A stretch of 64,000 nt of DNA from Rhizobium subbaraonis (GTDB lineage Bacteria; Pseudomonadota; Alphaproteobacteria; Rhizobiales; Rhizobiaceae): contig NZ_OBQD01000005.1 of NCBI RefSeq assembly GCF_900220975.1, positions 77,447-141,446 of the forward strand, read 5' to 3'. Shown in pieces: positions 55,370 to 64,000 of this stretch (position 1 is the first letter of the stretch; each line of letters opens with the position of its first letter). The position numbers were made by a program, and so were the translations under genes. The notes under the pieces were generated by a model. The model saw nothing but the letters and a program-made list of their open reading frames with translations, was not told the DNA's origin and ran no database searches.

Positions 55370-57259
55370 ATGACGTTCAAGAAGTCCACGGCGCTCACGG
55401 CGCTCATGATCACCTGCGCGGTTGCAGTTGTCGACGTGGCGCCTGCATATGCGGCGCAGCCCAATCTTCTGGATTTCCTGTTCGGCAAGCGCAAGAAGCA
55501 GGAAGAGGCGCCGCCACCGGGTGTCATGGGCCAGGGTGCACAGGCAGCCCAGCCGGCGCCGACAAAACCGGCACCGCTGCCGCGCGTGATCGGACCGCGC
55601 TACTATAGCTACAAGGCGGAACCCTTGCAGGCGATCGCGCTGGACCGGCTTTCCGATCCGGTTGTGACGGGTTCCATAGAGGATGGTGCAGTCGAAGTGG
55701 CGCAGCATACGCCCGAAGGGGAGATCCGTCGCGAGTTCTCCACCGTCAAGGCCTTCGCTCCCGCAGAGAGTGCAAAGGCCGTCGAGGAATTCTACACCCA
55801 CAATCCGCAGCTCATCTGGATTTCCGGCAACCAGATCAATGATCGGGCGCGCGCAGCCCTTGCCGTTCTCGCCGACGCAGGCTCGGTCGGTCTCGACCCG
55901 CAGGACTACGCCGTCGAAGTGCCTTCCGCAGTCTTCGATAGCGCCGATTCTGCCGCACGTTATCAGGAGCTCGCAGCGTTCGAGGTCAATCTGTCTTCGG
56001 CGGTTGCGACGTATGTGCTCGATACGGTTCGCGGGCGGATCAATCCGAACCGGATTTCCGGCTACCATGATTTCCAGCGCAAGGAGGTCAACCTCGTTGC
56101 AGCGCTGAAGATCCTGGCGCTGAGCCCCGACGTCGCGGCCTATCTGAAGAGCCGCGAGCCTTCGGGCAACCATTTCAAGGCGCTGAAGGCCGAGCTAAAG
56201 GCGCTGAAGGCCGAGGAGGGCGCGAGCGATCCCGTTGTGATTGCCGCCGGCACGCTTCTGAAGCCGGGCCAAAGCAATCCGGAACTGGCCAACATCGTCA
56301 AGGGCGTCATCCAGCACGGCTCCGATGCCCTCAAGACCGAACAGGCCGCCACGATTGCGGCCTATGCCGGAACACCGGAATACACGCCGGAACTCGTGAC
56401 CCTCATCGAGGCCTTCCAGAAGGAACGCGGCCTGAAGCCCGACGGCGTCGTCGGCCAGGCGACCATTCGCCACCTGACGGGCGGCGATAGCGTCGCCGAC
56501 AAGATCTTCAAGGTGCAGGTGGCGATGGAGCAGGCGCGCTGGCTGCCGGCCGAACTCGGTTCGCGCTACGTCTTCATCAACCAGCCGGCCTACATGGCCT
56601 ACTACCACGACAAGGATGCCGAGCAGTTCTCCATGCGCGTGGTCGTGGGTTCGAAGTCGAACCAGACTTACTTCTTCCAGGACGAAATCCAGACGGTGGA
56701 GTACAACCCCTATTGGGGCGTTCCGCAGTCGATCATCATCAACGAGATGCTACCGAAGTTGCGCTCCGACCCCTCCTATCTGGACCGGATGGGCTATCAG
56801 GTCGAGGTAAACGGGCGGGCGGTCGCCTCCTCGCAGATCAACTGGAATTCGACCAAGGGTGTCGCTGTCCGCCAGCCTCCCGGTGACGACAATGCACTTG
56901 GGGAATTGAAGATCCTGTTCCCGAACGCGCATGCGATCTACATGCACGACACGCCCTCCAAGAGCTTCTTCAACAAGGATATGCGGGCGTTGAGCCACGG
57001 CTGCGTGCGTCTGGCCGAGCCGCGCGTGATGGCGGCGGCGGTGCTCGGCACTACCGTCGACCAGGTCGGTGCGGAGATTGCCAAGGGCCGCAACAAGGCC
57101 GTCAGCGTGCCGGAGCGGATTCCCGTCTACGTCTCCTACTTCACCGCCTGGCCAAACAAGGATGGCAAGGTCGAGTTCTTCGAAGACGTCTATGGCCGCG
57201 ACAACTATATGCGCAAGGCAATGGAGGCGACGCGTTCCGCCCGCCAGGTCCAGAGCTGA
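55370..57259 (+). CDS. L,D-transpeptidase family protein (YcbB-like, periplasmic)
   Basis: This 629-residue protein cross-links peptidoglycan or attaches proteins to it. It has a signal peptide (cleavage near A-Y-A, residue 29), an N-terminal domain, a peptidoglycan-binding segment (about 335-372: F-Q-K-E-R-G-L-K-P-D-G-V-V-G-Q-A-T), and the YkuD catalytic domain (about 405-590). The active site is H-D-T-P-S-K followed by R-A-L-S-H-G-C-V-R-L with the catalytic Cys. The layout is like YcbB (LdtD). The ATG at 55370 (MTFKKST) starts the signal peptide. The hairpin at 57291 follows. Confidence 0.95.
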   Translation: MTFKKSTALTALMITCAVAVVDVAPAYAAQPNLLDFLFGKRKKQEEAPPPGVMGQGAQAAQPAPTKPAPLPRVIGPRYYSYKAEPLQAIALDRLSDPVVTGSIEDGAVEVAQHTPEGEIRREFSTVKAFAPAESAKAVEEFYTHNPQLIWISGNQINDRARAALAVLADAGSVGLDPQDYAVEVPSAVFDSADSAARYQELAAFEVNLSSAVATYVLDTVRGRINPNRISGYHDFQRKEVNLVAALKILALSPDVAAYLKSREPSGNHFKALKAELKALKAEEGASDPVVIAAGTLLKPGQSNPELANIVKGVIQHGSDALKTEQAATIAAYAGTPEYTPELVTLIEAFQKERGLKPDGVVGQATIRHLTGGDSVADKIFKVQVAMEQARWLPAELGSRYVFINQPAYMAYYHDKDAEQFSMRVVVGSKSNQTYFFQDEIQTVEYNPYWGVPQSIIINEMLPKLRSDPSYLDRMGYQVEVNGRAVASSQINWNSTKGVAVRQPPGDDNALGELKILFPNAHAIYMHDTPSKSFFNKDMRALSHGCVRLAEPRVMAAAVLGTTVDQVGAEIAKGRNKAVSVPERIPVYVSYFTAWPNKDGKVEFFEDVYGRDNYMRKAMEATRSARQVQS

Positions 57260-57290
57260 CATCGCTGCTGTCCAGCGCCTTATGCACATC

Positions 57291-57327
57291 AAAAACGGCC
57301 CGCTCCATTCTTCTGAGCGGGCCGTTT
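57291..57327. terminator. Bidirectional terminator between L,D-transpeptidase and gph
   Basis: A 13-bp perfect stem (AAACGGCCCGCTC / GAGCGGGCCGTTT) with a 9-base loop sits between convergent stops. The minus strand has a T5 run after it, the plus strand TTTCC. Confidence 0.85.
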
Positions 57328-57349
57328 CCGTCTGTGCTTTGTCTTCTGC

Positions 57350-58036
57350 TCAGGCGGCAGCGGAGCGTTCGATCAGCGCTTCCACGAGCTCCGGTCGAAG
57401 CTCATCGAAGCTCTCGATGACGTGATTCGGTTCCAGCTGGGCGACGGGAACGTCGGAGTAGCCGAAGGGAACGCCGATGGAGGGAACGCCGGCATTGCGG
57501 GCGACGAGCATGTCGTTGAGGCTGTCGCCGATCATCACGGATCTGTCCGAAACACCGCCGGCGAGCTGGATCGTCTCGAGAAGATGAGCTGCGTTCGGCT
57601 TGCGGACGGAGAACGTGTCGCCGCCGGTAATCGCGGAGAAACGGGGGGTGAGCTGCAGCCCGTCGATCAGCCGCCGCGCCAGCCCCTCCATCTTGTTGGT
57701 GCAGACCGCGAGCCGGAAGCCGGCGCCTTCGAGGCGATCAAGTGCCGCAACCAGTCCGGGATAGGGCAGGGAAGCACCTGGCATGCCCGCTGCATAATGA
57801 TCGACAAACACCTTCAAGTAGGACGGCAGGTCGCGCTCGGTCAGCGTTTCGCCGCGCAGTTCGAAGGCGCGCTGGATCATCACCTGCCCGCCATGCCCCA
57901 CGAGGAAGGTCAGATCGTCGTAGCTGACGGGTGGAAGACCGGCCGTGCCGATCGTGTGGTTGAGGCTGGCAATGAGGTCGGGGGCGGTATCGACGAGGGT
58001 ACCGTCGAGGTCGAAGACGACAAGAGGAGCGGTCAC
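57350..58036 (-). CDS. gph: Phosphoglycolate phosphatase (HAD superfamily)
   Basis: Gph removes phosphate from 2-phosphoglycolate, a by-product of DNA repair or photorespiratory chemistry. The 228-residue HAD protein has [15 protein letters not shown] with the nucleophile Asp, V-C-T-N-K, K-P-N and M-I-G-D-S-L-N-D. The start is a GTG at 58036, chosen because the nucleophile motif follows at once; an ATG at 58114 would add a non-family segment. Weak ribosome-binding site. It is divergent from rpiA. Confidence 0.9.
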   Translation of the reverse strand: MTAPLVVFDLDGTLVDTAPDLIASLNHTIGTAGLPPVSYDDLTFLVGHGGQVMIQRAFELRGETLTERDLPSYLKVFVDHYAAGMPGASLPYPGLVAALDRLEGAGFRLAVCTNKMEGLARRLIDGLQLTPRFSAITGGDTFSVRKPNAAHLLETIQLAGGVSDRSVMIGDSLNDMLVARNAGVPSIGVPFGYSDVPVAQLEPNHVIESFDELRPELVEALIERSAAA

Positions 58037-58233
58037 GGTCTGTCTTTCTGCTGGAGGTCCTGCCTGCGGAGGTAAGCGATCGATGCGACGAATGCAAATT
58101 GTCTCGCCCGCCACTTGCTCTCGATGGCTGTCGGAACGCCGAATTTGGCTTTCGCTCGTGCGTTAGGGCGTGTAAGTGTCGATCCGGAAATCCGCCGGAG
58201 AGCGGCGGGAAGCGCAAGAGGAGCGAGAGGCGG

Positions 58234-58932
58234 ATGGACGCCCGCGAAATGAAGATCAAGGCGGCGGATACCGCTTTGTCCTATGTCGAAGACGGCATGC
58301 GGCTGGGAATTGGTACCGGGTCGACTGCGGAGGAGTTTGTTCGACTCCTCGCCGAACGCGTTGCCGACGGTCTTTCGGTTGTCGGGGTACCGACGTCCGA
58401 GCGGACTGCTCGTCTCTGCGTCGAGCTCGGCGTTCCGCTCATGTCGCTCGATGAATTGCCGGAACTCGATCTCACCATCGACGGCGCAGACGAGGTCGAT
58501 GGCAAGCTGAGCCTGATCAAGGGCGGCGGTGGCGCGCTGCTTCGGGAGAAGATCGTCGCCAGCGCCTCAAGCCGCATGATTGTGATTGCCGACGAGAGCA
58601 AGGTCGTCGAAACGCTCGGCGCATTCAAGCTGCCGATCGAGGTCAATCCCTTCGGCATCGTCACCACGCGGCTTGCGGTCGAAAGGACGGCGGCGAGGCT
58701 CGGACTGTCGGGCGCCATCGAGATCCGGCGTTCCGGAGGCAGTGTCTTCACGACCGACGGCGGCCACCATATTCTCGACGCATCATTTGGCCGTATTCCT
58801 GATGCAGAGGCGCTTGCAACCGCGTTGAACGCGATTCCAGGCGTCGTGGAACAAGGCTTGTTCATAAACATGGCGTCGATTGCCATCATTGCCGGGGCGG
58901 CAGGTGTGCGGACGCTGAAAGCGGACAGTTAG
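58234..58932 (+). CDS. rpiA: Ribose-5-phosphate isomerase A
   Basis: RpiA interconverts ribose-5-phosphate and ribulose-5-phosphate in the pentose phosphate pathway. The 232-residue product has [11 protein letters not shown], the phosphate and catalytic regions D-G-A-D-E-V-D and [11 protein letters not shown], and I-A-D-E-S-K. The ATG at 58234 (MDAREMK) has AGAGG upstream. It is followed by the DUF2059 gene after nine bases, an arrangement that implies one transcript, perhaps extending into gor before the terminator at 59523. Confidence 0.97.
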   Translation: MDAREMKIKAADTALSYVEDGMRLGIGTGSTAEEFVRLLAERVADGLSVVGVPTSERTARLCVELGVPLMSLDELPELDLTIDGADEVDGKLSLIKGGGGALLREKIVASASSRMIVIADESKVVETLGAFKLPIEVNPFGIVTTRLAVERTAARLGLSGAIEIRRSGGSVFTTDGGHHILDASFGRIPDAEALATALNAIPGVVEQGLFINMASIAIIAGAAGVRTLKADS

Positions 58933-58941
58933 ACAGGAGCT

Positions 58942-59484
58942 ATGACCACCATGACCATTTTTGCCGGCCTTGGCCGCACTCTTGCCGCAACGCTCGTTGC
59001 TTCGGCGACTTTCGCAGGGACTGTCCTGGCGCAGGACGCAACCGAAGAGCAGATCCAGGCGGCCCGCGCCGCTATGAACGCACTCGATGCCACCGCACAG
59101 TTCGATTCGATCCTACCGCAGATCGCAGAACGGCTGAAGGGCACCCTGATCCAGTCCACGCCGAACTATGGCGATCTGATCAACAAGACGGTCGACGAAC
59201 AAGCGCTGGCGCTGGCGCCGCGCCGCGCCGACCTTGAGCGGGAAGTGGCCAACATCTATGCAAAGACCTTCACGGTCGATGAGTTGAAGGCAATCGCCGA
59301 CTTCTACAACTCTTCCGCCGGCAAGAAGCTGCTGCAGTCGGGCCCGCTCGCCGCCCGCGAGGTCATCAAGGCAGCCGACATCTGGGCAGCCGGCATTTCC
59401 CGCGATCTTGCCGTCAACAGCGACAAGAAGCTCGAAGCCGATATCGGGGCACTGAAGCAGGCGGAAGGCCAGCAGGCGCAGTAA
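58942..59484 (+). CDS. DUF2059 domain-containing exported protein
   Basis: This 180-residue protein has a signal peptide (hydrophobic to about residue 28, cleavage near V-L-A-Q). The DUF2059 helical body follows, with the pattern V-D-E-L-K-A-I-A-D-F-Y-N-S-S-A-G-K-K-L-L. AGGAG lies just before the ATG at 58942; an in-frame ATG at 58951 is an alternative start. It is co-directional with rpiA, nine bases after it. Function is unknown, periplasmic. Confidence 0.9.
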   Translation: MTTMTIFAGLGRTLAATLVASATFAGTVLAQDATEEQIQAARAAMNALDATAQFDSILPQIAERLKGTLIQSTPNYGDLINKTVDEQALALAPRRADLEREVANIYAKTFTVDELKAIADFYNSSAGKKLLQSGPLAAREVIKAADIWAAGISRDLAVNSDKKLEADIGALKQAEGQQAQ

Positions 59485-59519
59485 GCGCTGCCGGATCCCT
59501 TGCCATCTGTCGATTTTTG

Positions 59520-59550
59520 AAAGCCCGGAGCGATCCGGGCTTTTCATTTT
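59520..59550 (+). terminator. Terminator after rpiA / DUF2059
   Basis: A 7-bp GC stem (GCCCGGA / TCCGGGC, loop GCGA) is followed by TTTTCATTTT. It separates the DUF2059 gene from gor. Confidence 0.85.
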
Positions 59551-59628
59551 GCTGCCGCACAACCTATATCACAGCCGTCGCGACTTCCGTTCGCCGCCTA
59601 CCGCCTCAACATGACAGGGAGCTTCATG

Positions 59629-61017
59629 ATGCCCGCCTTCGACTATGACCTCTTCGTGATCGGCGGTGGCTCGGGCGGCGTTCGCAGCGGCAGGCTTGCG
59701 GCCGCAATGGGCAAGAAGGTGGCGATTGCCGAGGAGTTCCGCTACGGCGGGACCTGCGTCATCCGGGGCTGCGTGCCGAAAAAGCTCTACGTCTATGCCG
59801 CGCAGTTTCACGAGCATTTCGAAGATGCCGCCGGTTTCGGCTGGGGTGTCGGCGAGACGCGGTTCGACTGGAAAAAGCTGGTTGCGGCGAAGGAGCAGGA
59901 GATCACGCGCCTGGAAGGCCTCTATCGCAAGGGGCTCGACAACGCCGGCGCCGAGATCCTCAACACGCGCGCCGTTCTGACCGGCCCGCATTCCGTCCGG
60001 CTCGCGGCGGACGACCGGTTGGTGACGGCCGAACGGATCATGATCGCCACCGGCGGCCACCCGACGCCGCACAGGGACCTGCCGGGCCACGAACTCTGCA
60101 TCACCTCGAACGAAGCGTTCGACCTGCCCGAACTGCCGAAATCGATCCTGATCGCCGGAGGCGGCTACATCGCCGTCGAATTCGCGAACATCTTCCATGG
60201 GCTCGGCGTGGACACGACGCTGATCTACCGGGGCAAGGAGATCCTTTCCCGCTTCGACCAGGATATGCGCCAGGGCCTGCACAAGGCGATGACCGCCAAG
60301 GGCATCCGTATCCTGTGCGAGGATCTGCTGCAGAACGTTGCCGCGGATGCCGATGGCCGGCGCCACGTCCGCACGCTCAAGGGCGAGGATCTCGTTGTCG
60401 ACCAGGTCATGCTGGCGCTGGGCCGCGTGCCGAACACGACGGACCTGGGACTGGAGGCGGCCGGCGTCGAGACCGACGCCCGGGGCGCCATCGTCGTGGA
60501 CGCGTACTCCCGCACCAACGTTCCCGGCATCTTCGCGATCGGGGACGTGACAGATCGCGTGCAGCTGACGCCTGTGGCGATTCATGAGGCGATGTGCTTC
60601 ATCGAGACGGAATTCCGCGGCCGGCCGACCTCTCCAGACCACGATCTGATCCCGACTGCGGTCTTCTCCCAGCCGGAGATCGGCACCGTCGGCATGAGCG
60701 AGGAGGCTGCGGCAAAGGCGTATTCGGAAATCGAGGTCTATCGCGCCGAGTTCCGGCCGATGAAGGCGACGCTTTCGGGGCGGCAGGAGCGCATGATCAT
60801 GAAGATCGTCGTCAACGCCGAAGACCGCAGGGTGCTCGGCGTGCATGTGCTCGGCCATGACGCCGGCGAGATGGCCCAGCTCCTCGGCATTGCGCTCAAG
60901 GCCGGTTGCACCAAGGACGATTTCGACCGGACGATGGCCGTTCATCCGACGGCGGCGGAGGAGCTTGTGACGATGTATCAGCCGAGCTACCGAGTGAGCA
61001 ACGGCCAGCGGCTGTGA
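59629..61017 (+). CDS. gor: Glutathione-disulfide reductase
   Basis: Gor uses NADPH to reduce oxidised glutathione in the cytosol. The 462-residue product has the FAD-binding start F-V-I-G-G-G-S-G-G, the redox disulfide G-G-T-C-V-I-R-G-C-V-P-K-K (Cys 43 and 48), a second nucleotide-binding G-G-G-Y-I-A-V-E-F-A, and the C-terminal catalytic H-P-T in the dimer interface. The ATG at 59629 (MPAFDYD) has AGGGAG at proper spacing; 59626 and 59611 are in-frame alternatives. The class is shared with SthA at the right edge. Confidence 0.97.
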   Translation: MPAFDYDLFVIGGGSGGVRSGRLAAAMGKKVAIAEEFRYGGTCVIRGCVPKKLYVYAAQFHEHFEDAAGFGWGVGETRFDWKKLVAAKEQEITRLEGLYRKGLDNAGAEILNTRAVLTGPHSVRLAADDRLVTAERIMIATGGHPTPHRDLPGHELCITSNEAFDLPELPKSILIAGGGYIAVEFANIFHGLGVDTTLIYRGKEILSRFDQDMRQGLHKAMTAKGIRILCEDLLQNVAADADGRRHVRTLKGEDLVVDQVMLALGRVPNTTDLGLEAAGVETDARGAIVVDAYSRTNVPGIFAIGDVTDRVQLTPVAIHEAMCFIETEFRGRPTSPDHDLIPTAVFSQPEIGTVGMSEEAAAKAYSEIEVYRAEFRPMKATLSGRQERMIMKIVVNAEDRRVLGVHVLGHDAGEMAQLLGIALKAGCTKDDFDRTMAVHPTAAEELVTMYQPSYRVSNGQRL

Positions 61018-61023
61018 AGCCGG

Positions 61024-61049
61024 ATGCCCCGGCTATGCAAGCGGGGCAT
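61024..61049 (+). terminator. Hairpin after gor
   Basis: An 8-bp stem (ATGCCCCG / CGGGGCAT) with a 10-base loop begins seven bases after the gor stop. It has no T run. Confidence 0.45.
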
Positions 61050-61127
61050 TCCAGTCTATAAGCCCGCATCCTAATGGAGGCTTGGGCTGCGCGGACAAGA
61101 ACGCATGCCTCGAAACAGGTGAGTGAG

Positions 61128-62501
61128 ATGGCACAGAATTGGAACCCGAATAGCTGGCGGCAGAAGCCGATCCAGCAGGTGCCGGACTATCCGGACGCTG
61201 CGGCGCTTGCCGCGACCGAGGAGCAGCTCGCTTCCTATCCGCCGCTGGTCTTTGCCGGCGAGGCCCGTCGCCTGAAGAGCGCGCTGGCCAATGTGGCGGA
61301 AGGCAAGGGCTTCCTGCTGCAGGGCGGCGACTGCGCCGAAAGCTTCGCCGAACACGGCGCCGACACCATCCGCGACTTCTTCCGCGCCTTCCTGCAGATG
61401 GCCGTGGTGCTGACCTTCGGCGCCCAGCAGCCGGTGGTGAAGGTTGGCCGTATCGCCGGCCAGTTCGCCAAGCCGCGCTCCTCCAATGTCGAGAAGCAGG
61501 GTGACGTGACGCTGCCGTCCTACCGCGGCGACATCATCAACGGCATCGAGTTCACCGAAGAGGCCCGCATTCCGAACCCGGAGCGCCAGATCATGGCCTA
61601 CCGGCAGTCGGCAGCGACCCTGAACCTGCTGCGCGCTTTCGCCATGGGCGGTTATGCCAACCTGGAGAACGTGCATCAGTGGATGCTGGGCTTCGTCAAG
61701 GACAGCCCGCAGGCCGAGCGCTACCGCAAGCTGGCGCACCGGATCTCCGAGACGATGGACTTCATGAAGGCGATCGGCATCACCGCCGAGAACCAGCCGA
61801 GCCTGCGCGAGACTGATTTCTTCACCAGCCACGAAGCGCTGCTGCTCGGCTACGAGCAGGCGCTGACACGCGTCGACTCGACGTCGGGCGACTGGTATGC
61901 GACGTCCGGCCACATGATCTGGATCGGCGACCGCACGCGCCAGGCCGATCACGCGCATGTGGAATACTGCCGTGGCATCAAGAACCCGATCGGCCTGAAG
62001 TGCGGCCCGTCGCTGACGGCCGACGGCCTGATCGAGCTGATCGACGCGCTGAACCCGGCAAACGAAGCGGGCCGGCTGACGCTGATCTGCCGCTTCGGGC
62101 ACGACAAGGTTGCAGAAAACCTTCCGCGCCTGATCCGCGCGGTGGAGCGCGAGGGCAAGAAGGTGGTCTGGTCGTGCGATCCGATGCACGGCAACACGAT
62201 CACGCTCAACAACTACAAGACCCGTCCGTTCGAGCGGATCCTGTCGGAAGTCGAGAGCTTCTTCCAGATCCACCGGTCGGAGGGCACGCATCCGGGCGGC
62301 ATCCATATCGAGATGACCGGCAAGGACGTGACCGAATGCACCGGCGGCGCCCGCGCGCTCTCCGGCGACGACCTGGCGGACCGCTACCACACCCATTGCG
62401 ACCCGCGCCTCAACGCCGACCAGGCACTGGAACTCGCGTTCCTGCTGGCCGAGCGTCTGAAGAGCGGGCGCGACGAAAAGCGCCTTGTCGTGAACGGCTG
62501 A
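61128..62501 (+). CDS. Class II 3-deoxy-7-phosphoheptulonate synthase (DAHP synthase)
   Basis: The enzyme condenses phosphoenolpyruvate and erythrose-4-phosphate, the first step of the shikimate pathway to aromatic amino acids. The 457-residue length and the motifs [11 protein letters not shown] with the metal Cys, [26 protein letters not shown]-x-E-M-T-G and D-P-R-L-N identify the plant-type class II family. AGGTGA lies before the ATG at 61128. A strong terminator follows at 62578. Confidence 0.97.
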   Translation: MAQNWNPNSWRQKPIQQVPDYPDAAALAATEEQLASYPPLVFAGEARRLKSALANVAEGKGFLLQGGDCAESFAEHGADTIRDFFRAFLQMAVVLTFGAQQPVVKVGRIAGQFAKPRSSNVEKQGDVTLPSYRGDIINGIEFTEEARIPNPERQIMAYRQSAATLNLLRAFAMGGYANLENVHQWMLGFVKDSPQAERYRKLAHRISETMDFMKAIGITAENQPSLRETDFFTSHEALLLGYEQALTRVDSTSGDWYATSGHMIWIGDRTRQADHAHVEYCRGIKNPIGLKCGPSLTADGLIELIDALNPANEAGRLTLICRFGHDKVAENLPRLIRAVEREGKKVVWSCDPMHGNTITLNNYKTRPFERILSEVESFFQIHRSEGTHPGGIHIEMTGKDVTECTGGARALSGDDLADRYHTHCDPRLNADQALELAFLLAERLKSGRDEKRLVVNG

Positions 62502-62577
62502 TCGCGCTTCGTTCACGTTTTGATGCCATTCATCAATGGCATTGAAATGATTGGTGAATTCTCTGAATTTGACAGAG

Positions 62578-62610
62578 CCGGGTCAGCCTCCCAAGCTGGC
62601 CCGGTTTTTT
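62578..62610 (+). terminator. Rho-independent terminator after DAHP synthase gene
   Basis: A 10-bp stem (CCGGGTCAGC / GCTGGCCCGG, one G-U pair) with a 7-base loop is followed by six T. Confidence 0.9.
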
Positions 62611-62662
62611 ATTGCGCATTGGCGGCGACGACGAGCGCGTTCAGGGGAAAGCGGGAAGGGCG

Positions 62663-63061
62663 ATGAGCGACATACACACCGGACACTGTCTGTGCGGGGC
62701 TGTTCGTTTTCGGACAACGGGCCCGCTTCGCGACGTCGTCGCATGCCACTGCAGCCAGTGCCGGCGCCAGACCGGTCACTTCTACGCCGCGACGAACGTC
62801 GGCAATGCCAATCTCGAAATCGAAGGCGGCGACAATGTCGGCTGGTACCGCGCGAGCGATGCGGCCGGCCGAGGCTTCTGCCGGACCTGCGGCTCGGCGC
62901 TGTTCTGGAAAGCCGACGACGCGGACTATACCTCGATCATGGCCGGTGCCTTCGAGGGTCCGACGGGACTGAAGATCGCCTGCCACATCTACTGCGCCGA
63001 CAAAGGTGACTATTACGAGCTCGACGACGGCGTCCCGCGATATCCGCAGAACTACCGGTAG
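62663..63061 (+). CDS. GFA family protein (glutathione-dependent formaldehyde-activating enzyme-like)
   Basis: This 132-residue zinc-binding protein has C-L-C-G-A-V-R-F, C-H-C-S-Q-C-R-R-Q-T-G and F-C-R-T-C-G-S-A-L-F-W, all metal-site Cys of the family. Members react with S-hydroxymethyl-glutathione or similar adducts, but many are of unknown substrate. Length is normal. GGAAGGG precedes the ATG. It sits after gor and beside sthA, in a redox-rich neighbourhood. Confidence 0.9.
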   Translation: MSDIHTGHCLCGAVRFRTTGPLRDVVACHCSQCRRQTGHFYAATNVGNANLEIEGGDNVGWYRASDAAGRGFCRTCGSALFWKADDADYTSIMAGAFEGPTGLKIACHIYCADKGDYYELDDGVPRYPQNYR

Positions 63062-63136
63062 GGGCCCGCGGCAACCGGGCGCGCCGCCGGCGCCTCGGCC
63101 CCGGGCCTGGTCAAGCCGTGCTCTTGCTGCACGGGG

Positions 63137-64000
63137 TTACTTGGCCGCTGCCGCCTTGATCTCGCCCATGCGGTTCCAGGCATCGAGGCCGGCGATCTTG
63201 TAGGCCTCGGCAAGGGTCGGGTAGTTGAAGGTGTTTTCGACGAAGTACTCGACGGTGCCCTTCAGGTTCAGGACGGCCTGGCCGATATGGACCAGTTCGG
63301 TCGCGCCTTCGCCGACGATGTGAACACCCAGCAGGCGGCGCGTCTTCAACGAGAAGATCAGTTTCAGCAGGCCGGAATCGAGCCCCATGATGTGACCGCG
63401 CGAGGTCTCCCGGAAGCGGGCGATGCCGCATTCGTAGGGAATGCCGCGCTCTTTGACTTCCTCCTCGGTCAATCCGCAGGTCGAGATTTCCGGCACGGCG
63501 TAGATGCCGTAGGGGAAATACTTCTGCGGCTCCTTTGCCATTGCCCCGACGGCGACGCGAGCAGCGATTCGCCCCTGTTCCATCGATGTGGAGGCAAGGC
63601 TCGGGAAGCCGACGACGTCGCCGGCGGCATAGATGTTCGGCACTGCCGTCTGGAAGGTTTCCAGATTGACCTTGAGCCGTCCGCGGTCGTCCGCCTCGAG
63701 TCCCGCGGCGGCAAGGTTCAGCGTATCGGTCGCGCCCATGCGGCCGGCAGCATAGAGCACCATGTCGGTGACGACGACGCGGCCGTTGTCGAGGGTGATG
63801 GAGCATTTTCCGCTGTCGAGCTTCTCGATCTTCTCCGCCTTGGTGCCGAGCAGAAGCTTCATGTTGCGGTCGCGCAACTGATAGGTGAAGTCTTCGACGA
63901 TTTCGCGATCGATGAAATCGAGGATCGTCGACTTGGGATCGATCACGGTGACCTGCGCGTCAAGCGCGCTGAAGATCGTCGCATACTCGATGCCGATGAC
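63137..64000 (-). CDS. sthA: Si-specific NAD(P)+ transhydrogenase, 3' part
   Basis: SthA passes hydride between NADPH and NAD+, cytosolic flavoprotein. Only the last ~287 residues are in the window; the N-terminus with the FAD-binding start lies to the right of 64000. Visible are the end of the second dinucleotide-binding region (V-I-G-I-E-Y-A-T-I-F), V-L-Y-A-A-G-R-M-G-A-T-D, the FAD motif Y-A-A-G-D-V-V-G-F-P, V-P-E-I-S-T-C-G-L-T-E-E-E and the dimer region A-E-L-V-H-I-G-Q-like segment (T-E-L-V-H-I-G-Q-A). The FAD/NAD(P) disulfide reductase family fits; the lack of a catalytic Cys pair, diagnostic for SthA, cannot be checked here. Confidence 0.9.
   Translation of the reverse strand, partial: VIGIEYATIFSALDAQVTVIDPKSTILDFIDREIVEDFTYQLRDRNMKLLLGTKAEKIEKLDSGKCSITLDNGRVVVTDMVLYAAGRMGATDTLNLAAAGLEADDRGRLKVNLETFQTAVPNIYAAGDVVGFPSLASTSMEQGRIAARVAVGAMAKEPQKYFPYGIYAVPEISTCGLTEEEVKERGIPYECGIARFRETSRGHIMGLDSGLLKLIFSLKTRRLLGVHIVGEGATELVHIGQAVLNLKGTVEYFVENTFNYPTLAEAYKIAGLDAWNRMGEIKAAAAK

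Overview
The window is GC-rich chromosomal DNA from an alphaproteobacterium of Rhizobiaceae type. This is inferred from gene content and order, not from a marker gene. The pointers are a DUF982 protein, a Usg protein, an N- and C-terminally extended UvrB, PleC/DivJ-like histidine kinase motifs, a class II DAHP synthase, and the run fumC / L,D-transpeptidase / gph / rpiA / DUF2059 / gor / DAHP synthase / GFA / sthA. I saw no tRNA, rRNA, CRISPR array or complete insertion sequence.

Layout. 1-4.4 kb is a surface or secretion region: the 3' part of a giant cadherin-like repeat protein with an RTX C-terminus, a DUF982 gene, and a second RTX protein on the other strand. 4.8-6.7 kb holds dusA, carrying an in-frame insertion, and an unknown gene. 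6.7-9.1 kb is the least ordinary stretch: about 1.2 kb without genes containing a degenerate 14-bp tandem array, the broken 3' end of a HEPN-domain gene, a GIY-YIG nuclease gene bracketed by two copies of a ~140-bp palindromic repeat, and a (GA)27 microsatellite. 9.2-20.5 kb holds uvrB, a DMT protein, a DUF1800/DUF1501 Tat-export pair, a thioesterase, a Cache chemoreceptor and an extensin-like lipoprotein.

21-28.3 kb holds an ABC exporter, a soluble double-PAS chemoreceptor, the late cobalamin genes cobS and cobT in divergent orientation, and dgkA. 28.4-40.1 kb holds membrane proteins of unknown function, a sensor histidine kinase, an overlapping SNase/uracil-DNA-glycosylase pair, an Lrp regulator, a CDF transporter, a hydroxyacid dehydrogenase, a DUF4010 protein, a TPR-methyltransferase, DUF2270 and usg. 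40.3-42.9 kb is a polar amino-acid ABC importer without its ATPase. 43.2-45.4 kb is an OmpA-family envelope gene interrupted by a one-base frameshift in a G5 run.

45.5-51.2 kb carries molybdenum-cofactor genes (mobA-mobB, moaA, DUF971) around a third chemoreceptor. 51.3-64 kb is mostly housekeeping: PNPOx-like protein, diguanylate cyclase, fumC, L,D-transpeptidase, gph, rpiA, gor, DAHP synthase, GFA protein and the 3' part of sthA.

The best candidates for something undescribed are the GIY-YIG gene with its flanking repeats, the 14-bp array, the palindrome-derived peptide insertions inside uvrB and dusA, and two large membrane proteins with conserved cytosolic regions (28.4-29.5 kb and 36.5-38.0 kb).
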